Of a DNA stretch of 64,000 bases, positions 1 to 10,845 are shown piece after piece. A model generated the notes under the pieces. That model ran no database searches. It saw nothing but the letters and a program-made list of their open reading frames with translations, and was not told where the DNA came from. Source of the stretch: Plasmopara viticola (taxonomy: Eukaryota; Oomycota; Peronosporomycetes; Peronosporales; Peronosporaceae); the NCBI GenBank assembly GCA_001695595.3, contig MBPM02000003.1:372001-436000 (forward strand), in the 5' to 3' direction. The position numbers and the translations under genes were made by a program. Every line of letters starts with the position of its first letter. Within the stretch, counting starts at the first letter, position 1.

Positions 1-561
1 TGCAACTTTTTTTTGGGCAGCATTACTGAATTACTGCGTTGGAAAGGCTTTTCAGACAATGAAGTGGCCAATCTGTTGGGAAAGTTGGCTTTCGTGCTTC
101 CAGGCAGCGTCATCTTCATTCCGCTCGTGGGAATTTTGTTGGAAAAGTGTAGTTACACATGCTCGTCGCTGCTCTGCACGTTAAGTGCTTTGTGCTTTAC
201 ATTCATGTTAAGTAGCATGTCGACCGGGTGGATTGTGGCTGGCTTCGTGACGTATGCGTTATTCCGAACCACCATGTACCCACTGCTGTTCGCGTATTTA
301 GGGCATCGCTTTGGGTTTCGGCACTACGGAGCGCTGTCCGGCATTGTGTTTAGCGTCGGTGGCATCGTAGGCCTATTACAGACGCCGATTGCTGCCATTA
401 GAAATTTTCAGACTATTGGCTGCATACAGGTTCGTGGTCTTACTTCAGGTTTTATGGAGAAAAAAAGGTTTAGGTCACTTCACGCTACTTTTACTTTCTA
501 GGTTGGATCGTTGCTACTCACTGTCGCAGCACCGTACTTTGAGTGGCAACGCGACGGATAA
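1..561 (+). CDS. MFS transporter, C-terminal part (5' end outside window)
   Basis: This is the last part of a polytopic membrane carrier. The sequence opens in what looks like an intron end (a T-run and GGGCAG up to base 20) followed by an exon to 429. A GT-AG intron spans 430-501, and a short terminal exon 502-561 closes with TAA; both sides of the intron are phase 0. The visible protein (about 155 residues) has at least four hydrophobic segments with glycines in the helices, ends in a short charged tail (EWQRDG), and resembles the C-terminal half of major facilitator proteins. The nearest family I can suggest is SLC43-like amino-acid carriers, but this is a weak guess. Substrate is unknown. 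The N-terminal half lies upstream of the window. Confidence 0.7.
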
Positions 562-1481
562 ATATTGTACAAGCAAACCGACGTTGGACAACACATGCGC
601 CTCTCTAAATTTTAGGACAGGCGTTGTGTGTAACGGACTAGAGTTTAAGTACATTAAACTGTCGTAGGTCAGCGCGGCTGTGCTTTAGTGACCTTGTCGC
701 AGAGCTACGCATGGCGTTTTCTCACGCGCGTCAAGTTGCCACTTAAGGATTTAAGGTAGAGATGGGCTTTTCGCCTGGTTGTACCGAGATGAGACTACGA
801 GACAAGTGGGTACCAAACGTTTGTTCAATTCTTTTGCCAGATCCTGGTCCTGTTTCTATACCTGTTGGTACCGAGAGACTAGGTGACTACTTCACCATGT
901 GATGAAGCCAGGCAGTCACCTAGTCTATCCATCTTAACTTTCTTAAGCTGGCGACGCCACAGATTTTTACGCGAGAGCGTAAAAAAACAACCAGCTTTGT
1001 ACAGATGCTCATTATGTTTGTGTACTTTTCTAAAAACACGATGATTTGGCAAGCGGGATGCGGATCATACCAGTACCTAGCGAATTCTAATTTTTCTTAT
1101 CGTTGTGGCACATGTATTTTATTATTAGTCTCTCCGTTATATCGAAGCTGACTCTCCTATACAGTTACCCTTTTCAATAATTCTTATACCAGATTTGAAA
1201 CTACAAGAGAAAAACGATGGTGACAGCCTGCTATCTCTTATAATTTGCTTTCTAGTAGTATCTACCTGAATTTTATTTAACAGTAGAGAACTACACTAAC
1301 TATATCTAGACGCAAGCTGCCGTCTAGGGGGCAAAAATTGCAGTAAAGAGGGTATAAAACCTTCGATATAATGTATCAAGGACCTCAGTGCTCAAATCAT
1401 CTTGAGATGCGCTCCCCCATTCACGCGGTGTCATAAACCATTCGCCGCGGTGTGTGACGACTCGCCACCATTTTCACTTCG
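562..1481. other. Intergenic, 920 bp, AT-rich, with hairpins
   Basis: No convincing coding exon is seen on either strand. The only structure is two inverted repeats close behind the transporter gene (listed separately). The last 100 bases before 1482 should contain the promoter of the next gene; a pyrimidine-rich CCATTTTCACTTC lies directly upstream of its ATG and might be an initiator-type element, though this is weak. Confidence 0.5.
876..997. repeat. Two adjacent hairpins
   Basis: Bases 876-888 (AGACTAGGTGACT) are perfectly inverted at 914-926, with a smaller CTTCA/TGAAG pairing inside. Just downstream, TTTTTACGC (964-972) pairs with GCGTAAAAA (977-985) around a GAGA tetraloop of the GNRA type, and AAGCTGG (945-951) pairs with CCAGCTT (991-997) around the whole. 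They could be structured RNA in the 3' region of the transporter gene or the ends of a small transposon. The sequence alone does not decide. Confidence 0.45.
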
Positions 1482-2841
1482 ATGTCGCTCTTCTTACTGC
1501 CTAACGTTTTGCGGCGTAGCTATCCTTCTGATGGAAGCGACAATGCATCAGCCGTGCGCCCCTCTGTAGTAAGCACGGGCAACCTCAACGCCCAACTCAC
1601 CGAGGAGGCCAAGCACGTCGACCAGCACCTTTTTTTTGGGCCGCAACAGACAGTTTTCGAAGGTGAGCGCCAGCGTGTGATCCATGGCGAGCGTAAGATA
1701 CAAAAGAATGCCAAGCGGTTTTGGCTCATGTCCGAGCCGCTTTGTATGGAGCGGGATAGCACTTCGTCGATCATCGGTTTCCGTACAGAGGTACGACCAA
1801 GCGGCCTCGGCAGCAAAGTGTCTGCCGCAACACGCTTTATTGGCCAAAAGGTAGCGCAGATGAAGTTCCCTCCATCTCATGTGAACGATGACTCGTTTTG
1901 TGACGGCTGTGGCATGGACCCTATTGTGGGTAATATGTATTCGTGTTCTAAGTGCGTTAACTACCACTTGTGCGAGGGCTGCTATCAGCTGGGCATTCAC
2001 GGCTTTGAAGACTCAAAGCTGCTGGTCGATGTGCGCGAAGACTTTGCATTGCTCGAGGTTATGGAAGCGTCCAAGAACAAGGTGCCGGAGGAGGTTTATA
2101 CGGTGCTGCTTAAGACCGTGTGTCGCGGTCAGGTAGACAAATTTAACTTTTTAGCCAAGTGGATCACGGCCGTCGTTCTTGGCCAACCTATCAATACGCT
2201 TGAGGTGCGTGGTATTGAAATCCCGCATCTCGACACGGAAACGCGCGCCACGCTCGTGCAGCTGCTTACCCCAGCGCTTGCTGACCGTACGGATCTTGAA
2301 GTGTGCATGGAGTGGTTTTGTCCCGTAAGTTGCAGTGCTCTTATATAATGGTGTGTTTGCGAAAGACCTGACTGTTAAAATCTGTTCTTAGGATGCCAAT
2401 AACATGACTTTGCCCGGTGTACAGCGCCGCAGGGAAACGATTCGTATATGGGTGGCCACCGACAAAGACCAAAAGTCTCCTTTTACATCAAAGGAAGAGC
2501 CAAACGATGAAGACACGGAGTCAGAAATGTCACCCACGAGTGCCAGCGGAGATGTCCTTGACTCGCCGGACCCGGCTAGCCCCATGTCCGAGTCGCCATG
2601 CGTGACCCCCCCACCGTCTCCTATGGGAACCCGATGCATACTGGCGAACAGCAATGCAACATCTTCATCGCATGTCTCGCGGTTTGATGCCATGACTTTT
2701 GATGACAGCATTGCGGAATACAGTTACGAAGCCGATGACGATGACTACTTGTCAGATTCGGTCAAGAGCGATATTGAACCCCGGAAAGTAGCCAGTTTGT
2801 CTCCATCATCCGGTCAGCGATCAGAGGGTATTCATATCTAA
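1482..2841 (+). CDS. ZZ-type zinc finger protein
   Basis: Two exons, 1482-2324 and 2392-2841, are joined by a phase-0 GT-AG intron (donor GTAAGT, acceptor TTCTTAG), giving about 430 residues. Around residues 139-175 lies a ZZ-like zinc-binding module with three CxxC pairs (CDGC, CSKC, CEGC) followed by a histidine. ZZ fingers generally bind proteins or N-terminal tails rather than DNA. The region after the finger (to about residue 281) is a mixed helical domain I do not recognise. The second exon is acidic, rich in Ser and Pro, and probably disordered. The first ATG opens a clean frame. Specific function unknown. Confidence 0.8.
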
Positions 2842-3089
2842 AGACCTTGAAGGATGTCGACACCGCGATCGATTCATCTGCCGATCGTTGGATCGATAGC
2901 GACCAGCGACACATTACAGACACCAGCAGGTTTCTTGTTATTTTTATCTCACCTTTGCTCTTAAATGTAAAAACTTTTTATCAATTTTTAATACACGCTT
3001 AAAGCTGAAAAAGAATTGCATGTTGGTCTGCTCACTAACGTCTCTACTGTCTTCGCCTTCCGTGCTTAGAATTAAACGACACTTGCGTT

Positions 3090-4929
3090 CTAGTTCTTTG
3101 CACGGTAGAAAGCAAGATACGCCATGTGCCAGTCACCTCCACCCTTGAGTTTCATGATATCCTCTGTCTTGCACGGCGACACATCGTCATCATCGTAGCA
3201 AAACCAGTCGTCTACAAATTTAATGCGATGTGAGCGAGTGAGGTGCTGTCGGGCTTCTCGACCAGACAAATGCCACGTACCGCCTTCGTGGCGCACCCAA
3301 GCCATGTAGTGACCCGAGTCAGCCGATCGGCCTTTATGCGTTAGAATCGCATACAACTCATAGTTTCCCTACGAACCACAATTTCAATTCCAGGCACTTG
3401 GACGACAATATTGATTGACGTACTTGGAAATCAATGGGAAGATCGACGCCAGGAGATTTAGCTCCCATTGAAAGCGCGCGGGCAGACTCAAGAGCAGCTT
3501 TGTCCTCTTCAGAGAGACCGTCCATTGCATCATCGCCATCGGCCTCTTTCTTCTCTTCTGCCTTTTCTTCCTTCTTCTCACCCTCCGACTTCTATATAAA
3601 ACACCATCTACATATTAATGAAATAGACATCCACGACATGAAATTAGGAGCACTTGCGTCCTTAAACTCGTTCAATATCTTTTCAGCATTTCTGTCGCGA
3701 GAAATCTTCATTGTGGCCTGCAACTCGTCGGTGCAAAAGTCGTATACGTCCAGTGTCATGGGAAAGCTAATTGGCTGCAATAAAGAAACAAATATTAGTC
3801 CATCATATCAACATTCCAGAACAACAACATTATAACTAACCCGCAGCATTTTGCATTTCACACCAGTGTGATCACGGCTTTCGGGTGTTGCTTTCCAGTA
3901 GAAACGCATAAATTGCACGCATAAATACTTTGGTAGGCGATTTATTCTCAAAGTCTTCTTCCACACCGCATTTTGTCCCATCACGTCCGAGTGTTTCTCA
4001 ATCGTGCCTGTCAGTCCCTGTGAATTCACCGGAAACAGCATGCTCTTGTTAAATTTACACTGGCTTCGGATTTCGAATTCACTTACAATCTTAATGCCGT
4101 CCGACAAGTGATTAGTCTCAATAGTAATGTTGCATACGAGCTTCAGTGCTTTTTCCTTTTTTGTTACGACTGCTTCCAAGTCACTCTCCGTGCACTCGAG
4201 TTTTTCCACCATTTCCAAACCAAATAACGCATCGACAACATTATTTGTTGGTCCTAAAGACTTCAGACCTCCCGCGGGTTGCGTCAGCGTCTGCTGCAGC
4301 GTTGCAAAAAGCGTGGAAAGAAATTCCTCACTGTCTTGTTGCATGTATCCGCCACTGCGTGGCGACTGCTGTGCAAATTGTGGGTACGCGCGACGCAGCA
4401 CTGACACAAACATGGACGGAGCAATGCTATCCAAGCTACCGTCTAATTGGCCATACATATCCTTAAGTGCTGTGGTAAAGTTGTTGGTTAAATCGGCTGA
4501 AACACCACCAGAATGAGCTTTAAGTGCCTCACGCAGCTCTTTCACAGGCCGCAAACACTGCAGCGTAGCGTTCATGTAGCACGTATTGCCTAAGTTTACG
4601 AGACCCGCAGGGTAGATAGTGCCCGAAGCCGCGATATCGGTTGTGGTCATGTCCTCAATAAAAACAGTGGGTTCCTTAGGCTTCTCCACCACTTCAGCCG
4701 ATCCCATAAGCATCACGCCCGCACCATCTACCAATTTATCGAGCGTCAAAAGATCCATATCGTCCTTAAGCATTCCTTTCCACGATTTCGACATAAGTTT
4801 CTGGCGCTCGACAGGGACGGACGTGAGTGTGTATAGCTGTGCCTTAAACACGGCCACAGGCGCTGACTTGTCGACCACCACATCCTGAAACACCTGCTTG
4901 CCCCACTTGACGCTCACTTTTGCTGTCAT
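3090..4929 (-). CDS. USP14: Ubiquitin C-terminal hydrolase, USP14/Ubp6 type
   Basis: Four exons (4929-3841, 3774-3658, 3591-3424, 3368-3090) give a 550-residue deubiquitinase; all junctions are phase 0. Residues 1-75 form a ubiquitin-like domain, the feature that docks USP14/Ubp6 on the proteasome base. The Cys box (GNTCYMN, Cys117) and the His box (SGHYMAW, His478) are both present, and the C-terminal GGGDWHMAY matches the family. Exon 3 is a Lys/Glu/Asp-rich insert, as in other members. By family knowledge it trims ubiquitin chains from substrates on the 26S proteasome. The second intron appears to use a GC donor (GCAAGT at 3657), the only site that keeps phase. Identification is very strong; the exact second splice site is an inference. 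Confidence 0.95.
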
Positions 4930-5071
4930 CCTTTATTCGATTCTGGCGGAAAAGGCCTAGATCGCACATCGAGAAGCTACCAGCGCATTGGACGAAATTA
5001 GAACAATTTTCAAAATGTAAAAAAATAGAGTAATTTGACGAGGGACTACAATGTGCCTGATACTTTAACAT

Positions 5072-6614
5072 CTAGCAAGACCGGTACTTGGACGTGGTCA
5101 AGACTGCACTGTCGCGCAGGAAAGCTTCACCCTCTGCCCGATCCTCGAACCATTGAAGACTCGCATGCGTGCGGTTTGCCACGTGTAGCAGTAAAAAGCC
5201 GTAGTTGGCCTGACGGAAGGCTGACCAGTCCGGCTGTGGGTCGAAATACATTGGCGCTAGACCTTCACGGTTACCAGCATCGCCCAGTACGATATAGACT
5301 GGGCCATCTTGCACAATCTCTTCCTTATAGACTGGATGACTGCGCTCATAGGCGTGGACGTGTCCTGCCATCACTATGTCCACTTTGTGACGGTAAAGAA
5401 TGTCTTCCATGTGTTTTTTCATGATCGTGTGCGGCTCGATGCCCTGGTGCGCCGTGTTGCTGTTGTACCATGGTCCGTGCATGATTACAACCAACCACGG
5501 CGTGACTTTGCGGTCAACGCGTAAAAGCTCTTGCTGCATCCATTTGTACTGCAACGACGTGGGAGTTGAGTCGACATAAGGCGATAGGACAATAAAGTGC
5601 ACAAGGCCGACTCGAAATCCATAATATAAATTGTGTCGCTGGAGCTGATTCGTCTGGTCAAACGGCATGCGAAATCGTGTCTGATAGGCCACAAATTCGC
5701 TCACTTTCGCTTGGCAAGGAAGTTCCACCTCGTGATTACCCGCAGCAATCATCCACGGCATGCGGGCAATTAGCGGCTCCATTAATTTACCCCATCGATC
5801 CCATCGAATCTGATCACTGTCTGCATATGACAAATCACCAGCACAGACGATGGCACTGATGTTTGAGTGATATTTAGACAGGTGGCGAATGGTCTGCTCC
5901 GAATACTCGGTTTGACTAAAGATTGAAACAAGCGTCATAAGCATGACGTACGCAATCTAAAAGACGTCTTTTAGCTTACCCCAGATCTCCCACAACACCA
6001 AACATTTGCGGGGTCTCACTGCCGACAGACACAGCCGTCGTAAACGAATACACATCACTCCATCCACCAGCTTGGTCGCCGCATTGATCTACATAGTACC
6101 AATTAGAACGTATAATTAATCTTTAACAACTGTAATCGAAAGTCATTATGAAAGACGTACAAAAGTAAAGAGTCTTTGGCGTAAGCTTTTCGCCTGGAAT
6201 GGTCACATGATGCAGCCAAGGAGATGTGTACGAGCAGAATTCGTACTGCTCGCACGGTTCTTCGCCCTGCTGCACCGTCGACAAATCATCCTTGGATAAT
6301 CCGAAGCGTACCATCGACGTCATAGTCTTTGATTTCGTTGCCCAGGATATTGTCATGCCCAACCAGATATCAGTACCCACCTCCTTTGACGCCCTCGGAG
6401 CTGAAAAGTCCGTCACTTTCGTTTCTCCAGCCAACGCGACACGAATTTGGGAAGGAGGAGCGAAGTCCATCGATGGCGGTACGAGTGGTGAATGCATGTT
6501 TGGTAATTTTTCATCATAAATGGGCACTTTGGCCGTGTTTGCTAGCACAAAGGCTGAGGTGAGCAGCACAAAGATGGCGATGGTCATTAGAAATTGAGTA
6601 GGATGATCTTTCAA
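5072..6614 (-). CDS. Secreted purple acid phosphatase
   Basis: Three exons (6614-6161, 6088-5980, 5915-5072) give 468 residues with all phases agreeing. The N-terminus has a hydrophobic core (residues 8-25) typical of a signal peptide. A fibronectin-like region follows, then a metallophosphoesterase core. All five metal-binding motif blocks of purple acid phosphatases are visible: GDLGQT, GDLSYAD, GNHE, IMHGPWY and GHVHAYER. The enzyme should hydrolyse phosphate monoesters through a dinuclear iron-containing centre, outside the cell or in the secretory pathway, and is often linked to phosphate acquisition. Sugar/nucleotide diphosphatase activity is possible in this family. It is transcribed in the same direction as the deubiquitinase downstream, 142 bp away. 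Confidence 0.93.
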
Positions 6615-7107
6615 TGACTACCGTATGCAAAACCCATATCCTGTCAGAAATAATTTAGCATCGACTATCCAAACTCTTTTCATAGAAAGATATAATTTCC
6701 TTCGGGCCAAGAACGTATAAATTAACTAGTTCTTTCTACCGATGACGACAAGCAATGGTAGTAAGACGCGTGGAGAGTCATCCTGGCGTGAAAATAGTTT
6801 GTATTGTATAATATGACATTTGGCAATGTAAGGACATGCGCTGGTTCGAACCCATATTTTCTAGTCTTGCAGTACCACTCAAAATCAAAACGGCACTGAC
6901 AAACAAATCGGACAACCACTTCGTATCACATATTATAAGAAAAACTAGCTTCTTAGGTTCGTAAAATGTCCCAATATATACCAATCTTAAAGTGTGACAC
7001 ACTAAGAAATAGGTGGTAAGAAATATTCCAATATAGAGATCTTATTTAATTTCCAGGGAATAAACTACGTAGAGATTATTCCAACAAATTTATGAATACA
7101 ACGGCAA
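6615..7107. other. Intergenic, 490 bp, no gene seen
   Basis: AT-rich, with no exon supported on either strand. A GGTTCGAACCC string near 6843 looks like a tRNA T-loop, but the flanking stems do not pair well enough for a tRNA gene. The left part should hold the promoter of the phosphatase gene. Confidence 0.4.
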
Positions 7108-7117
7108 GCCGGTTATG

Positions 7118-7481
7118 TAATGTAATGTAATGTATTACGTTATCGCGTTGCCAAGTTATGCACGTGCTAGGCTCAGTCTGGCAGCTCTGATACAGATCGT
7201 ACATGTAGCTCACATGTTGTATTGTATTGTATTACGTTATCGCGTTGCCAAGTTATGCACGTGCTAGGCTCAGTCTGGCTAGTCCACGGCATAGAGTGAT
7301 GTCCGCATACGTCGGGTCACGTTCGGCGGGCAGTGCAGCCAGCACCGAGGTCGTGAGGGTCTTCCATTATTTTGCTTAGCTCTGACTTCGTAAGAGCCCA
7401 GGTGGCGCCCGGTGCTGGAGACCGTCGCGTCGAGGGTGAGACTCGTTAGAGACCTGCAAATGCCCAAAAGCACCTGCCCAG
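7118..7481 (-). mobile_element. SINE copy, 5'-truncated, with duplicated 3' end
   Basis: This is a minus-strand copy of the repeat family also found at 7568, 21131, 38605 and 41530. It is flanked by a 10-bp direct repeat GCCGGTTATG (7108-7117 and 7482-7491), the expected target-site duplication. Its 5' end is missing: it starts inside the element at the GGCAGGTGCT block. In the element's sense direction the full 3' end with an AATAC-repeat tail is followed by about 36 unrelated bases. The last roughly 47 bases of the element are then repeated, ending in a different pentamer tail (ATTAC repeats). Both units lie inside one pair of duplications, so they inserted as one molecule. Confidence 0.8.
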
Positions 7482-7567
7482 GCCGGTTATGCCGAATAAA
7501 AATTGTTTAGTGCTAAATGGGACAATTTGGACTCACCATTTTTTTGCGTAAACGAGGTAACTCGTTT

Positions 7568-7888
7568 TTCGGATAAGGTTGGGGTGACGCCCTCCATCCA
7601 AGCGCGGGGGTTAAATGCTCGCGCGCTTCGGGCAGGTGCTCTCCGGCATCTGCAGGTCTCTAACGAGTCTCACCCTCGACGCGACGGTCTCCAGCACCAG
7701 GGCGCCACCTGGGCTCTTACCAAGTCAGAACTACACAAAATAATGGAAGACCCTCGCGACCTCGGTGCTGGCTGCACTGCCCGCCGAACGAGACCCGACG
7801 TATGCGGACACCACTTTATGCCGTGGACTAGCCATATAGAGCCTAGCACGTGCATAACTTGGCAACGCGATAACGTAATACAATACAA
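7568..7888 (+). mobile_element. SINE copy, full length, 14-bp target duplication
   Basis: A 321-bp element runs from TTCGGATAAGG to a tail of AATAC repeats. It is bounded by perfect 14-bp direct repeats GAGGTAACTCGTTT at 7554-7567 and 7889-7902. Variable-length target duplications and a short-repeat 3' tail are hallmarks of target-primed reverse transcription, so a non-autonomous LINE-dependent retroposon (SINE) is the best class; terminal inverted repeats, which a MITE would need, are absent. No convincing RNA polymerase III A and B boxes were found, so the founding RNA is unknown. It stands head-to-head with the copy ending at 7481. Confidence 0.85.
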
Positions 7889-7902
7889 GAGGTAACTCGT
7901 TT

Positions 7903-8704
7903 ACGTTGTGTTGGAGTTCATTACAGGAATATTGCTTTTACAAAATTGAACTGTTAAAATGTTGCGTCTTTAAATGATTGCAAAGATTAAAAGCGTCATT
8001 ATCTGCTTCATTAACAAGACCAGAGAAATGGATAACTTTGCTCTTTCGCTTGGAACGCAAGAGGTTTTCAGGATCGCTTCACCATGCTAAAGCATACTTT
8101 TTCTGAAGCTAGCATTGCTCTGTCCGCAGGTGTTGACTGATTTAGTGGCTAAACGTGGCTTAACAGCGTGGAAAGTAATTTGTGACGCTCGCATCTCCAC
8201 CGACTTCAATGAGACAGCAGACTTGATCTACGGATATGCGATGACTACAACCCTTCAAGAGGAGCGCATTGATCGCAAGCGAAAGCGGAACATTAAAAAG
8301 CGGACCGATGGCAATGAGTTACTAGAGTGGAGTTGCTTTGTAGTGCTACCCGCCGTATCATCTTCCCATTCCCCAGTTTCTAGCATGAAAAGGTCTTTTA
8401 CCAACCACGACATTATATGATTCTTACTTCGTTTTTTCCTGTAAAAGCAGGCTTCTAGAGCTCCAACAATGCGCCGATGCCTATGCACCGACTGAAATGT
8501 CATCTGCCACAAAGAAAACGTTCATCTGCTTTACAGATGCCGCCAATATTAGGTACGCACTCGACACCCGTCGTACAACTAAGTAATCGTATTGATTATA
8601 GAAGGCTGATGACAAGTAAATGTTCGCACAGCTACTACGCTCTCCAAGCACCAGCAATTTTTCCATAAATCCAGCTTAATTCGAAATAGTGACAGCGCTC
8701 AATA
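7903..8704. other. Intergenic, 800 bp, possible decayed exon
   Basis: An open stretch at about 8140-8330 on the plus strand follows a CAG acceptor-like site. It could encode a basic peptide (containing RKRKRNIKKR), but no neighbouring exon or known domain supports it. Nothing else is seen. The last part should hold the promoter of the CoA-transferase gene. Confidence 0.3.
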
Positions 8705-10042
8705 ATGGTTTCTTGCGCATTAATCTCTTCTATGCGTCTGCCGGCACTACCGTCATTGCTTAAAGCACGACGCTGTGTCACGACTCTTAGTGCTGGCGCA
8801 TTGAATGAGACTAGCCGTCCTCTGCCTCTGAGCGGTATTCGAGTCGTAGAATGCGGTCAACTCATTGCTGGACCTTTTGCCGGAACTATACTGAGCTACT
8901 TTGGCGCTGATGTGATCAAGGTAGAGCCCCCTACTGGTGATCAAGTGCGCGACTACCGTGAGCAAGACTCGACTAAGACGTCGCTGTGGTGGTATTCTCT
9001 CGGACGTAACAAACGCTCAATAGCCATCGATTTAAACAAGAAAGAAGGTCGCAAATTGATTGAGGAGCTTATTGTACAAAGTGACGTGCTGGTTGAAAAT
9101 TTTCGACCCGGCCGTATGGAAAAGTGGAACCTCGGGCCTGCTCATTTTGAAACGATCAATCCGAAACTAATTTACGCGCGAGTGTCGGGCTTTGGACAAG
9201 ACGGACCCTACTCGTCAAGACCAGGATTCGCGTCCGTTTGTGAGGCTATGGGTGGATTTCGTTATGTAAATGGCTTCCCTGATCGCCCGCCAGTTCGTCC
9301 GAATCTTAGTATGGGCGATACTGTTGCTGGAATCCATGCAGCGCTTGGAATCGTGATTGCACTTCTCGGTCGTGAGCGAGAAGCTACCGCTGGGCGGAGC
9401 AGTGTTGGACAAGTCGTTGATGTAGCAATATACGAGTCAATGTTTAACCTGATGGAGGCGGTTGTCCCTGAGTATGACTATACAGGCTCTATCCGCGAAT
9501 GTTCGGGGTCTACAATTACGGGAATCGTGCCTTCTAATACGTATATCACAAAAGACAAGAAGAACGTCGTTCTTGCGGCCAATATTGACGCGTTGTTCGT
9601 TCGACTCATGAAAGCTATCGGCCGAGATGATATGGCGGATAACTGCAAATATCGCACGAACGGTGATCGTGTCAAACATCAAGCTGAGATTGACGCCGCA
9701 TTGGCGGCTTGGACCGCCTCGCAAGACTTGGATGCGGTCGTTTCTATAATGGAGAAGGCAGCCGTTCCGGTAGGTCCAGTGTACTCCGTGGAAGACATGG
9801 TGAGGGACCCACAGTACCAGCATCGCGATATGTTTGAAGAAGTAGAAATTATGGATAGAGGTTGCACTCGAAAACTCAAAGTGCCTGCGATATTACCGAA
9901 GCTGAGAGCGACGCCCGGTGTTACGCGGTTCGCTGGGCGTAAGCTCGGAGAGGATACTCGTCAAATACTAGATTTTGTTCTTGGCCGGTCTCAGCAGGAG
10001 ATAGAGCGATTATTGAGTATAAAAGTGGTGTTTGAATCGTAG
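8705..10042 (+). CDS. CaiB/BaiF (class III) CoA-transferase, probably mitochondrial
   Basis: Single-exon gene, 445 residues. From residue about 40 on it matches family III CoA-transferases (formyl-CoA transferase, SUGCT, L-carnitine CoA-transferase) over their full usual length. It has the N-terminal GIRVVECGQLIAGPFAG block, the FGADVIKVEPP motif, ENFRPG, and the MGDTVAG block whose aspartate (about residue 205) is the acyl-carrying catalytic residue in the family. The first 35 residues are rich in Arg, Ser, Ala and Leu without acids, consistent with a mitochondrial targeting peptide. The substrate cannot be read from sequence; succinyl-CoA:glutarate CoA-transferase (SUGCT-like) is a reasonable guess. 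Its codons and frame look healthy. Confidence 0.92.
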   Translation: MVSCALISSMRLPALPSLLKARRCVTTLSAGALNETSRPLPLSGIRVVECGQLIAGPFAGTILSYFGADVIKVEPPTGDQVRDYREQDSTKTSLWWYSLGRNKRSIAIDLNKKEGRKLIEELIVQSDVLVENFRPGRMEKWNLGPAHFETINPKLIYARVSGFGQDGPYSSRPGFASVCEAMGGFRYVNGFPDRPPVRPNLSMGDTVAGIHAALGIVIALLGREREATAGRSSVGQVVDVAIYESMFNLMEAVVPEYDYTGSIRECSGSTITGIVPSNTYITKDKKNVVLAANIDALFVRLMKAIGRDDMADNCKYRTNGDRVKHQAEIDAALAAWTASQDLDAVVSIMEKAAVPVGPVYSVEDMVRDPQYQHRDMFEEVEIMDRGCTRKLKVPAILPKLRATPGVTRFAGRKLGEDTRQILDFVLGRSQQEIERLLSIKVVFES

Positions 10043-10845
10043 GGTCTGATATAAGTTCTTGCAACAGATACAAGGCACTGTTTGCGCAGCGCAAGGCCGT
10101 TACTGTCTCATCGACCAGTGATTTTCACGCGGTCCATGCTAGTTATCCATTTTTATCAACAGCACTAACAGCGAAAACAGCCATCCAGCCCAATGCGCCA
10201 ACAAGCTATCGACTAGAAATCAGCAACTGTAGCAAACTGCACTTGACTGGCATCGTTGACAACACCAACTCCTAACCGCCAACAGTAGCAGTATTACTAG
10301 AGCCAGTTGGGGTAGTCGATATAAATGATGCGTTGCTTATCATTTCGAATGTCGTGTGATTCATGTTTCCGATGGAAGGGCAATGCAGCCTTAGGGAACA
10401 TAGGACTCAACTTCAAACTTTAAGAAATGTGTTGCCACGCTTCCGACAAGTCGATACGTCGGTCATTCTCATAAGACGTGTGTGCTTTAACGACTTTGCT
10501 CGACGATCACAACCCGAAAGCAGTGAATTAAAATAATTATATTAGACAAAGCTTACGTTACTTTGGACCACACGGTTTACTTAACGACCCAGCTGGGTCT
10601 TAGATTGAGCGTCCTTTGATATCACGATTGTTTTTCAGAGTCTGTTGCACATTTTCTTTTTTATTGTGAGGTAGTGAAATAATGTATATTTTGAGTGTTG
10701 TTGTGCATTCGCACAACAATTGTTTAAGGAACATGTTTGTTGGAATCAAAGGTTTCCCCTGGCGATCGCGGTGACTGCAAACTCGTGGTGTGGTGACTAC
10801 ACGTATTGATTGTTGTGCATGCAACACTAGATTGCTATCAATTGC
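10043..10845. other. Intergenic, 800 bp, no gene seen
   Basis: No supported coding region or repeat was recognised. The stretch is AT-rich with frequent stops in all frames. Confidence 0.4.

Noticed and set aside
6835..6860. tRNA-like T-loop GGTTCGAACCC
   Set aside because: The flanking bases do not form a five-pair T-stem, and no acceptor, D or anticodon arms can be folded on either strand.
7118..7160. CRISPR-like or satellite reading of the repeated 47-bp unit
   Set aside because: There are only two units, one spacer, and both fall inside a single retroposon insertion.
7118..7888. MITE interpretation of the repeated 320-bp element
   Set aside because: No terminal inverted repeats, variable-length target duplications and a short-repeat 3' tail fit a retroposon instead.
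7503..7895. Apparent 130-codon protein gene
   Set aside because: The frame lies almost entirely in the SINE copy, and the same frame recurs in all copies; it is a repeat, not a unique gene.
9437..9823. Minus-strand 128-codon frame opposite the CoA-transferase
   Set aside because: Shadow of a strongly supported gene on the other strand.
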